Position numbers and translations under genes: made by a program. 64,000 nucleotides of DNA from a virus, in the IMG/VR virus record IMGVR_UViG_3300017987_000063, positions 26,972 to 90,971 of that record. One strand, given 5' to 3'. Below the pieces are notes generated by a model that was not told the DNA's origin, did no database searches, and worked only from the letters and a program-made list of their open reading frames with translations. This document shows positions 21,491 through 27,831 of this stretch, in pieces (position 1 is the first letter of the stretch; the number at the start of each line of letters is the position of its first letter).

Positions 21491-21650
21491 TGTCCTGTCC
21501 TCCATGCCCATCGTCAAGGGCTTGCGCGGCCTGTTCAAGCTCGCGCTTTGCGGTTTCAACGTAACTCCATTCGCCTTCGGTCAAGGCATCGTTTAAATGG
21601 TCTAATGCCTCGTTGACCTTGTTGGCTATAAAATCGTAATCGCGTTTCAT
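21483..21650 (-). CDS. Small helical protein, function unknown
   Basis: 55 aa, ATG 21650 to TAA 21483, beginning MKRDYDFIANKVNEALDHL. Its last codons read through the ribosome-site leader of the next gene and overlap it by 8 nt. First gene after the promoter 21728-21755. Confidence 0.65.
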   Translation of the reverse strand: MKRDYDFIANKVNEALDHLNDALTEGEWSYVETAKRELEQAAQALDDGHGGQDND

Positions 21651-21727
21651 TATATGGTCTCCCGTGGTGCTTCGGGGAGTCCGAAGGTATCGCTGTTCAC
21701 CCCCGGCCTGATGTCCACATGATTATT

Positions 21728-21755
21728 ATTATAGCATATATATTTAAAACGTCAA
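21728..21755 (-). promoter_or_regulatory. Early promoter of the repeated family (TTGACG-N16-TATAAT)
   Basis: Same spacer as the other copies, but the -35 reads TTGACG. It is followed by a ~75-nt leader with a TTCGG/CCGAA hairpin before ATG 21650. Confidence 0.7.
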
Positions 21756-21769
21756 TACCTCTGGCCGGT

Positions 21770-21964
21770 TTATTTCGCCTTTTTCGGCTTTTTCTTCAGG
21801 CCAATCTCGATTATTGTCTGAATAATGATGGCCACCACCACCGGCCATATCAGGGTCAAGGCCATAATCATGCGTGGCCTGTCCGGTTCATCTTCCGGCA
21901 GATAAATTGCCAGTAAAAAACCGGTAATAATAGCCCCCCACAGGTATATGGTCATGGCCATCAT
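21770..21964 (-). CDS. Small membrane protein with two transmembrane helices
   Basis: 64 aa from ATG 21964 (GAGGTGGAAAA upstream). Two hydrophobic stretches, 'IYLWGAIITGFLLAIYL' and 'MALTLIWPVVVAIIIQTII', are separated by a short charged loop and followed by a Lys-rich tail (LKKKPKKAK). An inner-membrane protein of unknown role; ATGA overlap with the upstream gene. Confidence 0.7.
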   Translation of the reverse strand: MMAMTIYLWGAIITGFLLAIYLPEDEPDRPRMIMALTLIWPVVVAIIIQTIIEIGLKKKPKKAK

Positions 21965-22161
21965 TTTTCCACCTCGATTCTGATTTTGCGGATAGTAAAA
22001 CCTTCGCTTTGTAATAGCTTCCAGTGATTTTTGCCCGGCCCTTGCCATCCGCTAAACTCCTTATTGGTTTCTTCAATTGCGTCTTTTCTTTTTTGCCGAA
22101 TTGAGGCTATAATTATTCTGCCTTTGGGAGTAAATCCCGCCCATACGATGATTGGTTTCAT
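21961..22161 (-). CDS. Small basic protein, function unknown
   Basis: 66 aa (MKPIIVWAGFTPKGRIIIAS start). Basic. ATGA overlaps with both neighbours show a coupled small-gene operon. No family. Confidence 0.6.
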   Translation of the reverse strand: MKPIIVWAGFTPKGRIIIASIRQKRKDAIEETNKEFSGWQGPGKNHWKLLQSEGFTIRKIRIEVEK

Positions 22162-22409
22162 TTTTTCGGCCCTTCCAGCTTGATAAGCCCCGCCTCGGTA
22201 GCCCTTCGGTAAAGCTCACCGGTATCGCACCATGCCTCCTGCGCCTTTACCTCGTCGGGGAAGACTGTCCTCAGCCGCTCCTTGTTAATCCTGTCCGCTG
22301 CGCCGATGGCGTTAAACAGGTGGGTCGAAAAGCTCCCCGCCTTGTTTTTCTGGTAATCCAGATAAAGCATCTCGGCTTCGGTAAACTTGATTCCTTTGAT
22401 TTCCGGCAT
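22158..22409 (-). CDS. Small protein, function unknown
   Basis: 83 aa from ATG 22409 (GGGAGGATAAA upstream). Helical ('FTEAEMLYLDYQKNKAGSF'). The ribosome site directly adjoins a copy of the dispersed palindrome. No family. Confidence 0.65.
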   Translation of the reverse strand: MPEIKGIKFTEAEMLYLDYQKNKAGSFSTHLFNAIGAADRINKERLRTVFPDEVKAQEAWCDTGELYRRATEAGLIKLEGPKK

Positions 22410-22418
22410 TTTATCCTC

Positions 22419-22434
22419 CCGCAATCACTTGCGC
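22419..22434 (-). repeat. Dispersed palindrome, copy 3 (GCGCAAGTGATTGCGG)
   Basis: Fourteen central bases plus one flank are conserved. The TGA stop of the 145-aa gene is the centre of the palindrome, and the next ribosome site begins at its end. Confidence 0.8.
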
Positions 22435-22862
22435 TTTGGTAACTCGGCCTCAATACCCTTTTCGGCCTGTTCTTCAAAGCCCTTGATAAGCTCGTCCATG
22501 CTGCCATCCGGAAGCTCGAATTCGTCCCCGAATATCTTGTCCAAGCCCATCTTTTTCATGGTCTTAAAGGTCTCGGCCAGTTCCGCACCCTGTGCCTTGA
22601 CCGCCTCATTAAACTGCTCCTTCGTTATATTCAGGTCTATCTTTTCCATCTCCTTTTTCTCCCTTCTGTTCATCTCCCGCTTTATTGCCCTGCCATTCGG
22701 ACAGATGCAGGGCCTCTGGTCGGTATAGACGCGCCCTGTCCGCGCATTAACCACCTTCAGGTCAACCATGCCGGAGTTATCGCATAGCCCGCATTTATTG
22801 AATTTCGGTAAAAAGCTATCATCCATTTCCACCATAAACTCCCACCATAATGCTTTTGCCAT
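22425..22862 (-). CDS. Zinc-finger-containing protein, function unknown
   Basis: 145 aa. 'FNKCGLCDNSGMVDLKV' and 'RPCICPNGRAIKREM' form a DnaJ-like zinc module (CxxC...CxC). The rest is helical and acidic, with basic 'REMNRREKKEMEK'. AGGAGGTTGAC precedes ATG 22862. Could be an adaptor protein. Unassigned. Confidence 0.7.
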   Translation of the reverse strand: MAKALWWEFMVEMDDSFLPKFNKCGLCDNSGMVDLKVVNARTGRVYTDQRPCICPNGRAIKREMNRREKKEMEKIDLNITKEQFNEAVKAQGAELAETFKTMKKMGLDKIFGDEFELPDGSMDELIKGFEEQAEKGIEAELPKRK

Positions 22863-22871
22863 GTCAACCTC

Positions 22872-23186
22872 CTAACTGTAGTCAACCTCAATGGGCTCCC
22901 CGCGCAGGGTAAACTCACCGCGCTCCAGCGTAGCCGCACCGGATATTACACCGATGGCCACCGCGTCCCAGTCGCCCATAAAGGCTCCAGCCGCCGACAC
23001 GCCTCCATGCGTATCGTCAAACTCCCCGCTCTGGCCATAGGTTTCAATCATCCTGTCCGTGCAGTGTAGTGCCCTGCCTTCGGGGAAGATTATCTTGTTA
23101 TGGTAATGGCCTATCTCCCGCTCCTCTACGATGCAGTCGCGCCGGGAGATAACCCGCGTCCGTACCCATTTGCGTCCTTCTTCCAT
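22872..23186 (-). CDS. Small protein, function unknown
   Basis: 104 aa from ATG 23186, which directly follows the stop of the 74-aa gene. Begins MEEGRKWVRTRVISRRDC and contains a Gly/Ala-rich segment 'HGGVSAAGAFMGDWDAVAIG'. No recognised motif. Confidence 0.6.
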   Translation of the reverse strand: MEEGRKWVRTRVISRRDCIVEEREIGHYHNKIIFPEGRALHCTDRMIETYGQSGEFDDTHGGVSAAGAFMGDWDAVAIGVISGAATLERGEFTLRGEPIEVDYS

Positions 23187-23187
23187 G

Positions 23188-23412
23188 TTATGCCGCCATC
23201 CCTTCCGCCCGCGCCAAGTCCTTCCGTATGGCTTCCGCGATAGCCAATTCAGCGGCAGCCGCCTCAGCGTAACCGCGCAGCCAGCACATGGCCATGTCAA
23301 AATCTCTGCCTTTGAAGGGATTATCGGTTATAAAGTATTCGCGGTCGAAGGCTTCCTTACCCTCAAAGTAAGCCGCCCTGCCTTCCTCGGTAATAATAGC
23401 GGTATTTTCCAT
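23188..23412 (-). CDS. Small acidic protein, function unknown
   Basis: 74 aa with the repeated leader GGAGGACAGGATAATG. 'EGKEAFDREYFITDNPF' then 'WLRGYAEAAAAELAIAEA' resembles the 'G..AF....NP+....+W..G+' pattern of small RMF/CrpP-like proteins, as does the 74-aa protein at 26664-26888. Ribosome-related function is only a suggestion. Confidence 0.6.
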   Translation of the reverse strand: MENTAIITEEGRAAYFEGKEAFDREYFITDNPFKGRDFDMAMCWLRGYAEAAAAELAIAEAIRKDLARAEGMAA

Positions 23413-23464
23413 TATCCTGTCCTCCTGTTATGTTTTTATGGAAGGGGCTTGCGCCCCCGCCTTG

Positions 23465-23737
23465 TTATTCGTTATGGGCATCCATCCAGTTGCTCACCGC
23501 AAGCTGGTGTTTGCAGGGTATTCCGAACCTTTTTGCATGGGTCTCATGGTCTTTGCAGGTGCAGCGGGTCGCACCCTCGTCGTCCATGTGGATGCTGTAA
23601 AATGTGTCTTCGGCGGAGCCTTTAGCGATAAACTCGCGCTCGCTGGCTCTCTCAATTTCAACCTCTGCCGCCCTGTCCATGCGGGCAAGGTACATCTCCA
23701 TCCTGCGTCCGTATTGTGTTAGTGCCATCTTTGTCAT
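23465..23737 (-). CDS. SWIM-type zinc-finger protein
   Basis: 90 aa. 'CTCKDHETHAKRFGIPCKH' matches the SWIM signature CxC...CxH. SWIM domains bind DNA or proteins. Leader GGAGGACAGGACAATG. First gene after promoter 23794-23821. Stand-alone, with no nuclease or ATPase domain. Confidence 0.7.
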   Translation of the reverse strand: MTKMALTQYGRRMEMYLARMDRAAEVEIERASEREFIAKGSAEDTFYSIHMDDEGATRCTCKDHETHAKRFGIPCKHQLAVSNWMDAHNE

Positions 23738-23793
23738 TGTCCTGTCCTCCTGCTTTTTTATTTTCGGGCTTTATCTCGCCCCTTATGATTATT

Positions 23794-23821
23794 ATTATAG
23801 CATATATATTTATAATGTCAA
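23794..23821 (-). promoter_or_regulatory. Early promoter of the repeated family (TTGACA-N16-TATAAT)
   Basis: TTGACA 23821-23816, TATAAT 23799-23794, extended by TGC. The stop codon of the release-factor-like gene lies in the -35 hexamer. Confidence 0.8.
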
Positions 23822-24210
23822 TAGGTTTCGGAAAGAATATTCGCTTTTTCAGCAGATTCTTCATCCCGTACCCATTTTCCACCCTTTTTCACCTCGATCT
23901 TCAGGTTCTCCGCCCTCATAGCCCGCTCCGTAGCCTTTTCCACCTCGGCCTCAACCTGAACGACCTGTCCGGTCTTGATTTTTAGCCACCTCTGAAACTC
24001 CTTGCTTTGCGCCATGCGCTTAAACGCCAGCTTCTTGTTCTGCCTTTGATACCGCTCATCCTGTGCCGTGCCCACCGCTCCGCTTGGAGGATGGGTACAC
24101 CGAACGGCAGTGTCTCGCTTATTCCTGTTCTGCCCACCCGCGCCGCTCCCCCTGAAATAATCCCACTTACAATCGGCAGCGGTCACCGAAAAGAGTAATT
24201 TACGGCTCAT
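23818..24210 (-). CDS. GGQ-domain release-factor-like protein (ArfB-like)
   Basis: 130 aa. Residues ~18-65 carry the class I release factor catalytic signature 'FRGSGAGGQNRNKRDTAVRC', then 'THPPSGAVGTAQDERYQRQN'. GGQ reaches the ribosomal peptidyl-transferase centre and hydrolyses peptidyl-tRNA. The stop-codon recognition domain of RF1/RF2 is absent, so it resembles codon-independent ribosome-rescue factors such as ArfB/YaeJ or RF-C proteins. The C-terminal third is charged, as in ArfB tails. GAGGTGAATA precedes ATG 24210. Possible role: ribosome rescue or host translation control during infection. Confidence 0.85.
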   Translation of the reverse strand: MSRKLLFSVTAADCKWDYFRGSGAGGQNRNKRDTAVRCTHPPSGAVGTAQDERYQRQNKKLAFKRMAQSKEFQRWLKIKTGQVVQVEAEVEKATERAMRAENLKIEVKKGGKWVRDEESAEKANILSETY

Positions 24211-24320
24211 TATTCACCTCGCATTGATTTTCTCCGCTCCTCCAGCCTTTTTCCCCATCGCTCCAGCATATCCCCAAAGTTCCACAGCCATCTGGCTAAA
24301 ATCCGTCTTATCGTGTTCAT
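24210..24320 (-). CDS. 36-aa basic microprotein
   Basis: ATG 24320 to TAA 24210, starting MNTIRRILARWLWNFGDML. Strongly basic and amphipathic, with AAGGAGTACGGG upstream and a TAATG junction to the next gene. It might associate with membrane or nucleic acid. No family. Confidence 0.6.
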   Translation of the reverse strand: MNTIRRILARWLWNFGDMLERWGKRLEERRKSMRGE

Positions 24321-24913
24321 CCCGTACTCCTTCCTCTGCTTAATAATGCCTTCGCCATAGGCAGTAACTCCTTCCATTCATCGCCATACATCTTGGCGGG
24401 GTCTGGCTCTTCCCCGAACCGTACCCTGTCCAGCCTGTCCGCATTTGCAAAGCATATATCCAGTGTTCCGGCCTGAATACCCTCCCCCGGCTGTAGAAAA
24501 TCGTGCTTATTTATCGCCTCAGCCACGTATTCTATCCAGCGGGGGTCATACCCCCTGCGGGACGCAAACGCCCGCCACGTGGCCGCTCCTGCCGCCCCGT
24601 GCCCCTTTTCGGAGCCCTCTCCTTCCCTCATACAGTCATGGAAGAAGGCAGCCGTGGTCACGCCATACCGGATTATCTCCACATCGCGGAATATTTCGCC
24701 CTGCGGATACCGGTGGTTCTCGCACCACAATCCAGCCATAGCCCGCCCCAATATGGCCACCCTTACCCAATGAGCATAACCATGTAGCGGGGAATCCCAT
24801 TGCTGAAAAGCCCCCTCAATGGTCTCTCGCTCATGAGCGGTCAAGTGGAGCCACCTGTTAAAGTGAAACTCCACTTTTTGCCGGTGGTCTTCAACCTCAA
24901 ATCCGCTTAACAC
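24317..24913 (-). CDS. HD-domain (metal-dependent phosphohydrolase-like) protein
   Basis: 198 aa from GTG 24913 (GGAGGG 8 nt upstream; the frame is open to 24991 without a ribosome site). 'HGYAHWVRVAILGRAM', 'TTAAFFHDCMREGEGSEKGH' and 'ANADRLDRVRFG' give the H...HD...H...D metal ligands of the HD superfamily. Likely hydrolyses a nucleotide or other phosphate ester; substrate unknown. Confidence 0.75.
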   Translation of the reverse strand: MLSGFEVEDHRQKVEFHFNRWLHLTAHERETIEGAFQQWDSPLHGYAHWVRVAILGRAMAGLWCENHRYPQGEIFRDVEIIRYGVTTAAFFHDCMREGEGSEKGHGAAGAATWRAFASRRGYDPRWIEYVAEAINKHDFLQPGEGIQAGTLDICFANADRLDRVRFGEEPDPAKMYGDEWKELLPMAKALLSRGRSTG

Positions 24914-25218
24914 GATCCCCACCCTCCTATCAGCCAGAAGCTCTCCTCTGGAGTATCGGCTATTATTGGGATGGCCACCGCATATTCCCACTTTCGCGCA
25001 TTCCTCATGCAGAATTTTCGCGCATCTTTCAAGCCATCTTCGCGGTAAAACGCCAGCCCTCTAATAACGACATTGTCCATCGTATCGAAGCCGCCGCCGT
25101 AACCATCGGGGTCATATTTTTCAATGGCATCCCGCTGCTGCTGGAGTTTAAAGATTTTCTTGACCTGCTCTGGAGAGCAGTGCCCTGCCACCCTCATTTC
25201 AATAAAGATTGCGCCCAT
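24907..25218 (-). CDS. Small protein, function unknown
   Basis: 103 aa from ATG 25218 (GAGGAGTTATAAG upstream). Contains 'MRVAGHCSPEQVKKIFKLQ' and 'DDTMDNVVIRGLA'-like alpha/beta segments. No domain recognised. Overlaps the HD gene start by 7 nt. Confidence 0.65.
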   Translation of the reverse strand: MGAIFIEMRVAGHCSPEQVKKIFKLQQQRDAIEKYDPDGYGGGFDTMDNVVIRGLAFYREDGLKDARKFCMRNARKWEYAVAIPIIADTPEESFWLIGGWGSC

Positions 25219-25219
25219 C

Positions 25220-25387
25220 TTATAACTCCTCAAGCTGCCTGTCAATCCGCTCGATCTGGTCGTCCATGCACCGGCGGAAGATTTCCCTGCCCTGCTCGGA
25301 GCAGAGCGGTAAAATATGGTCGCGCTCTTCAATGTACTCCTCGCGGAGCCTTCGGAGCCTTTTCCTGATTAATTCTTTGCCTTCCAT
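25220..25387 (-). CDS. Small coiled-coil protein, function unknown
   Basis: 55 aa, ATG 25387 to TAA 25220, beginning MEGKELIRKRLRRLREEYI. Very rich in Arg, Glu and Leu, probably one or two long helices. Leader GGAGGACAGGATG. No family. Confidence 0.65.
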   Translation of the reverse strand: MEGKELIRKRLRRLREEYIEERDHILPLCSEQGREIFRRCMDDQIERIDRQLEEL

Positions 25388-25397
25388 CCTGTCCTCC

Positions 25398-25532
25398 TTA
25401 ATACCAGTATTTCTGTAAGTTTTTAATTTCCTCGTCGTCCTGATGCTCTTGAGCGTACCTCATACCCTCAATAAAAGCCTCAAGGTTAATTTCGCCATCC
25501 TCGTACTGTGTCATCTCCTGTTTTTCGTTCAT
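25398..25532 (-). CDS. Small acidic protein, function unknown
   Basis: 44 aa (MNEKQEMTQYEDGEINLEAF start), leader GGGGGACAGGACAATG, first gene after the promoter 25556-25583. Acidic and helical; could be an inhibitor-type early protein, but nothing specific is visible. Confidence 0.6.
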   Translation of the reverse strand: MNEKQEMTQYEDGEINLEAFIEGMRYAQEHQDDEEIKNLQKYWY

Positions 25533-25555
25533 TGTCCTGTCCCCCTTTAACTATA

Positions 25556-25583
25556 ATTATAGCATATATATTTAAAATGTCAA
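25556..25583 (-). promoter_or_regulatory. Early promoter of the repeated family (TTGACA-N16-TATAAT)
   Basis: TTGACA 25583-25578, TATAAT 25561-25556, extended by TGC. It lies between the 3' end of the large RNA candidate and the 44-aa gene. Confidence 0.8.
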
Positions 25584-25622
25584 GCATTTTCCAAAGGAAT
25601 TTGTGGAAAAAGCGAAGATTCA

Positions 25623-26400
25623 GATAGCGGGGCGCGAATATTGACGTATTTTCCGCCCGGCTGCTGTTGAGCACTCCGCAGTCCGCCAAGAACTGCTTTA
25701 CCCCGCTTTAACTTATACACAGGCAGGGTTGCGGAAGCGGCCCCGCGCCATCTCTACGTCCTCTGGTTGAGGCCCTCAATGTTACGCTTGCGTCCAGCCC
25801 GTTCGCCGGTTACCACTCGGCATACTCAACTGGACTGATTTTTCAGTGGTGGGGTTTGGCTACCTCTCGGCGACCTTTTCAGGTGTCCACGTCAACACAT
25901 GTCCGGTGTGCGTTCTTACACCGCCCCCGCCGGGCTCCACGCCAAGCAGGGGAAGGATTTTCACCTTACCTCCAGACTCTATGGCTCTGCGACCGCCATC
26001 CTGTCCACGTCTATAAGGGCTTACTGCCTCCACCGCCGTTCCGCTCCCATTTTTCAGGCTGTTTGCCGCAACCCTGTCTGTGTATAAATCTTATACGCTC
26101 AAGCGGGGGAGCGACCTTTCGGTCGCGTCCTGTGCCCGCTGGCTTACTCCACTGGCGGGAATGTCAACACCCGCATTTTCAATATGTTCCGGTTACATCA
26201 CAGCGGATTCACCCGCTTCAGCCTATAAAGTAACCGGTAAAAGGTGGGCAGCTTCAGGTGAGGCCCCGGTCGTCTATAGGTGCCTCTCAGATTCCGTTTG
26301 ACTTGTAATGCGTAACTTATAGCCGGGTATCCGACCGCCCGGCCTCCTTATGCCTCTGTGGGCATCTGGCATACGCCTCCCCCTTTTTACCGATATTATT
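25623..26400 (-). ncRNA. Large structured non-coding RNA candidate (~780 nt; GOLLD/ROOL-like in size and setting)
   Basis: No supported protein gene lies in this stretch on either strand. The minus strand folds extensively by eye. 26087-26066 pairs with 25734-25713 over 22 positions with one mismatch, closing a ~330-nt domain. 26218-26212 pairs with 26107-26101 (AAGCGGG/CCCGCTT) around the hairpin GCGACC-GAAA-GGTCGC. 26280-26266 pairs with 26237-26222 in two helices (CCTATA/TATAGG, ACCGG/CCGGT). GGTGT/ACACC and other hairpins lie within. The 3' end is closed by AGCGGGG/CCCCGCT (25707-25701 with 25632-25626), the same stem as the acceptor of the nearby tRNA. Giant RNAs of the GOLLD and ROOL classes are known from phages, often near tRNAs. 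Class and exact ends are not established. Confidence 0.65.
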
Positions 26401-26414
26401 CAGATATTCAATTT

Positions 26415-26651
26415 TCAATGATCGTATAATTTGCTCTCGTACTCGTCAATCCATTCGTTGTATTTTTTATACCCGCCGATGGCCTCCGCCAGTGCGTCTA
26501 GTGTGTGGTGGAGCCCTGCATCGCGGGTCGTGCTCAATTCGTACATCAGCCTCTTGGCCATCTCCGCGTCCAGCTTTATGGTAACATCCGCGAAGTCTCC
26601 GATTTGGCTGGTGGTAACCTCAATGCCTTTTTCCTTTAACAGTCTTTTCAT
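26415..26651 (-). CDS. Small protein, function unknown
   Basis: 78 aa, leader GGAGGACAGGACATG. 'KGIEVTTSQIGDFADVTIKL' then helices 'MAKRLMYELSTTRDAGLHHT' suggest a compact alpha/beta protein. Last gene before the large RNA; they may share a transcript. Confidence 0.65.
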   Translation of the reverse strand: MKRLLKEKGIEVTTSQIGDFADVTIKLDAEMAKRLMYELSTTRDAGLHHTLDALAEAIGGYKKYNEWIDEYESKLYDH

Positions 26652-26663
26652 GTCCTGTCCTCC

Positions 26664-26888
26664 TTAATAATCTTCCGGCTGCATGCCTTCAAAATCTTCA
26701 AGTTCCTGTTGGGCTAAAATGCTGTCCATTCCAGCCTCGGCCTCATCCTTCAGGGCTTGCTCAAAGCCCGCATCCCATAATCCCGCCCGCGTTCCATCAT
26801 CGTAAGGGTTATCTTCGGCCTCAAGGCCCTCAAGAGCCGCGTCATAACCTTCACTGTAAATGTCCTCATGGTCTTGTCCGTATCTCAT
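26664..26888 (-). CDS. RMF/CrpP-like small acidic protein
   Basis: 74 aa. 'SEGYDAALEGLEAEDNPYDD' then 'GLWDAGFEQAL' fits the pattern G...A..G....NPY...-....W..GF of ribosome modulation factor-like proteins, which inactivate or dimerise ribosomes in stationary cells. Unlike RMF it is strongly acidic, so an altered target is likely. Leader GGAGGACAGGACAATG. Confidence 0.6.
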   Translation of the reverse strand: MRYGQDHEDIYSEGYDAALEGLEAEDNPYDDGTRAGLWDAGFEQALKDEAEAGMDSILAQQELEDFEGMQPEDY

Positions 26889-26937
26889 TGTCCTGTCCTC
26901 CTTGTTTTATTGGGCTTTTCTCGCCATCTTATATATA

Positions 26938-26965
26938 ATAATAGCATATATTTTTAAATTGTCAA
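26938..26965 (-). promoter_or_regulatory. Early promoter of the repeated family (TTGACA-N16-TATTAT)
   Basis: TTGACA 26965-26960, TATTAT 26943-26938. Drives the RMF-like gene, the 78-aa gene and possibly the large RNA. Confidence 0.75.
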
Positions 26966-27012
26966 TACCTTTCCAGAATTATTTGCCGAAAAATTGCAGA
27001 TTCTTGGGGAAA

Positions 27013-27084
27013 TAGCGGGGGCAGGAGTTGAACCCACGATAGCCGGAATATGAATCCGGTGCCTTACCACTTGGCTACCCCGCT
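27013..27084 (-). tRNA. tRNA with CAT anticodon (Met, or Ile if modified)
   Basis: 72 nt. Acceptor AGCGGGG/CCCCGCT plus discriminator A; D arm GCC...GGC; anticodon arm CCGGA-TTCATAT-TCCGG; T arm GTGGG-TTCAACT-CCTGC. No CCA is encoded. A CAT anticodon reads Met, or Ile AUA when the C is modified to lysidine. AUA codons are common in these genes, which would favour the Ile reading, but the sequence alone does not decide. Confidence 0.92.
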
Positions 27085-27088
27085 AAAT

Positions 27089-27119
27089 CAAACGCCCCCG
27101 GTGGCGACGAGGGCGTTTG
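27089..27119 (-). terminator. Terminator-like hairpin after the lysis genes
   Basis: Minus strand CAAACGCCC/GGGCGTTTG around a 13-nt loop, followed by ATTTAG rather than a T-run. It lies between the exported 178-aa gene and the tRNA. It may terminate weakly or mark tRNA 5' processing. Confidence 0.5.
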
Positions 27120-27159
27120 TGAAAGGAGGATTCTTCCGGCAGTAAGCCAAGAAAAACCA

Positions 27160-27696
27160 CTAGAATTTAAGTATATCAAATCCGATGGCGAAATGCAAGC
27201 CCCGTTCGATAGGCTCATCCGGTGTCCAGCCGCAGCCCATCGTAAGGGTTAAAATCTCCGGTATAAGCTCCGTGCCTGTACCGATGATAATAACAGTCGC
27301 CCCCGCGCTCAACTCCACAAAGTCAGGCGCAATCACTTGCGCCCATTTTATCCATGTCCTGTTCGCGGGATTCTGGATTTGGGGAAAAAGGCGATACCGC
27401 GCTCCAATTGTAGGGGTAATAAGCGAATCTTCCCCAATAACCACTACGAAACCTCCTGTAATCTGTGGAAAGTACGTTGCCAGTTTCGCGCCGGGGTCAT
27501 CGGTTATCAGGTTGCCTTCGTCGTCGTAACGGAGCGGCGGTGCGCCTGCTTCCTCCGCGATAACCTCCGCCTCACTGTCATCCTGTCCAAACGCGCCATA
27601 AGGCAGTAAGAAAAGAATTGAGGTCATTAGGGTCAGGAGGATGCTTAATCTTTTCCCATGCCCGAAGGTACTGGACAAGTCGGTAAACTTTCGCAA
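27160..27696 (-). CDS. Exported protein of unknown function
   Basis: 178 aa from TTG 27696 (AGGAG 8 nt upstream). A basic n-region and hydrophobic core 'LSILLTLMTSILFLLPYG' followed by 'AFGQD' make a clear signal peptide. The mature part has alternating beta-type segments ('GGFVVVIGEDSLITPTIGAR', 'ELSAGATVIIIGTG') suggesting an outer-membrane or periplasmic beta protein. Downstream of the lysis genes; could be lysogenic conversion or superinfection-related. A copy of the dispersed 16-mer is in its coding sequence. Confidence 0.65.
   Translation of the reverse strand: MRKFTDLSSTFGHGKRLSILLTLMTSILFLLPYGAFGQDDSEAEVIAEEAGAPPLRYDDEGNLITDDPGAKLATYFPQITGGFVVVIGEDSLITPTIGARYRLFPQIQNPANRTWIKWAQVIAPDFVELSAGATVIIIGTGTELIPEILTLTMGCGWTPDEPIERGLHFAIGFDILKF
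27327..27342 (-). repeat. Dispersed palindrome GCGCAAGTGATTGCGC, copy 4
   Basis: Exact 16-mer inside the exported-protein gene, where it encodes AQVIA. Confidence 0.85.
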
Positions 27697-27805
27697 AGGC
27701 TTTTCTCCTATCTCGCTTCTGGAACCACTGGACGGCGGCCTGATTTACCAGCAGGGTCGCCGTTTCCAGCTTGGTTCCTTTAAGCCCTCCGGCCTTGCCG
27801 AGCAT
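27578..27805 (-). CDS. Small basic protein, function unknown
   Basis: 75 aa. Basic, Leu/Trp-containing ('AVQWFQKRDRRKAFAKVYRL'). Overlaps the exported-protein gene by 119 nt in another frame, a large overlap for this genome, and has no clear ribosome site, so the start is uncertain. Confidence 0.5.
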   Translation of the reverse strand: MLGKAGGLKGTKLETATLLVNQAAVQWFQKRDRRKAFAKVYRLVQYLRAWEKIKHPPDPNDLNSFLTALWRVWTG

Positions 27806-27831
27806 GTAAGCATACTGGGTAAGGCCGATAA

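Noticed and set aside
26160-26170. TTGACA inside the large RNA as a promoter
   Set aside because: No -10-like hexamer lies at 16-18 nt; the sequence after it is GC-rich and part of a predicted helix.
25856-26233. Plus-strand open frame of 125 codons in the large RNA region
   Set aside because: It reads against the structured minus-strand sequence, is rich in Pro/Arg/Cys/His as expected for antisense of structured RNA, and lacks a ribosome site.
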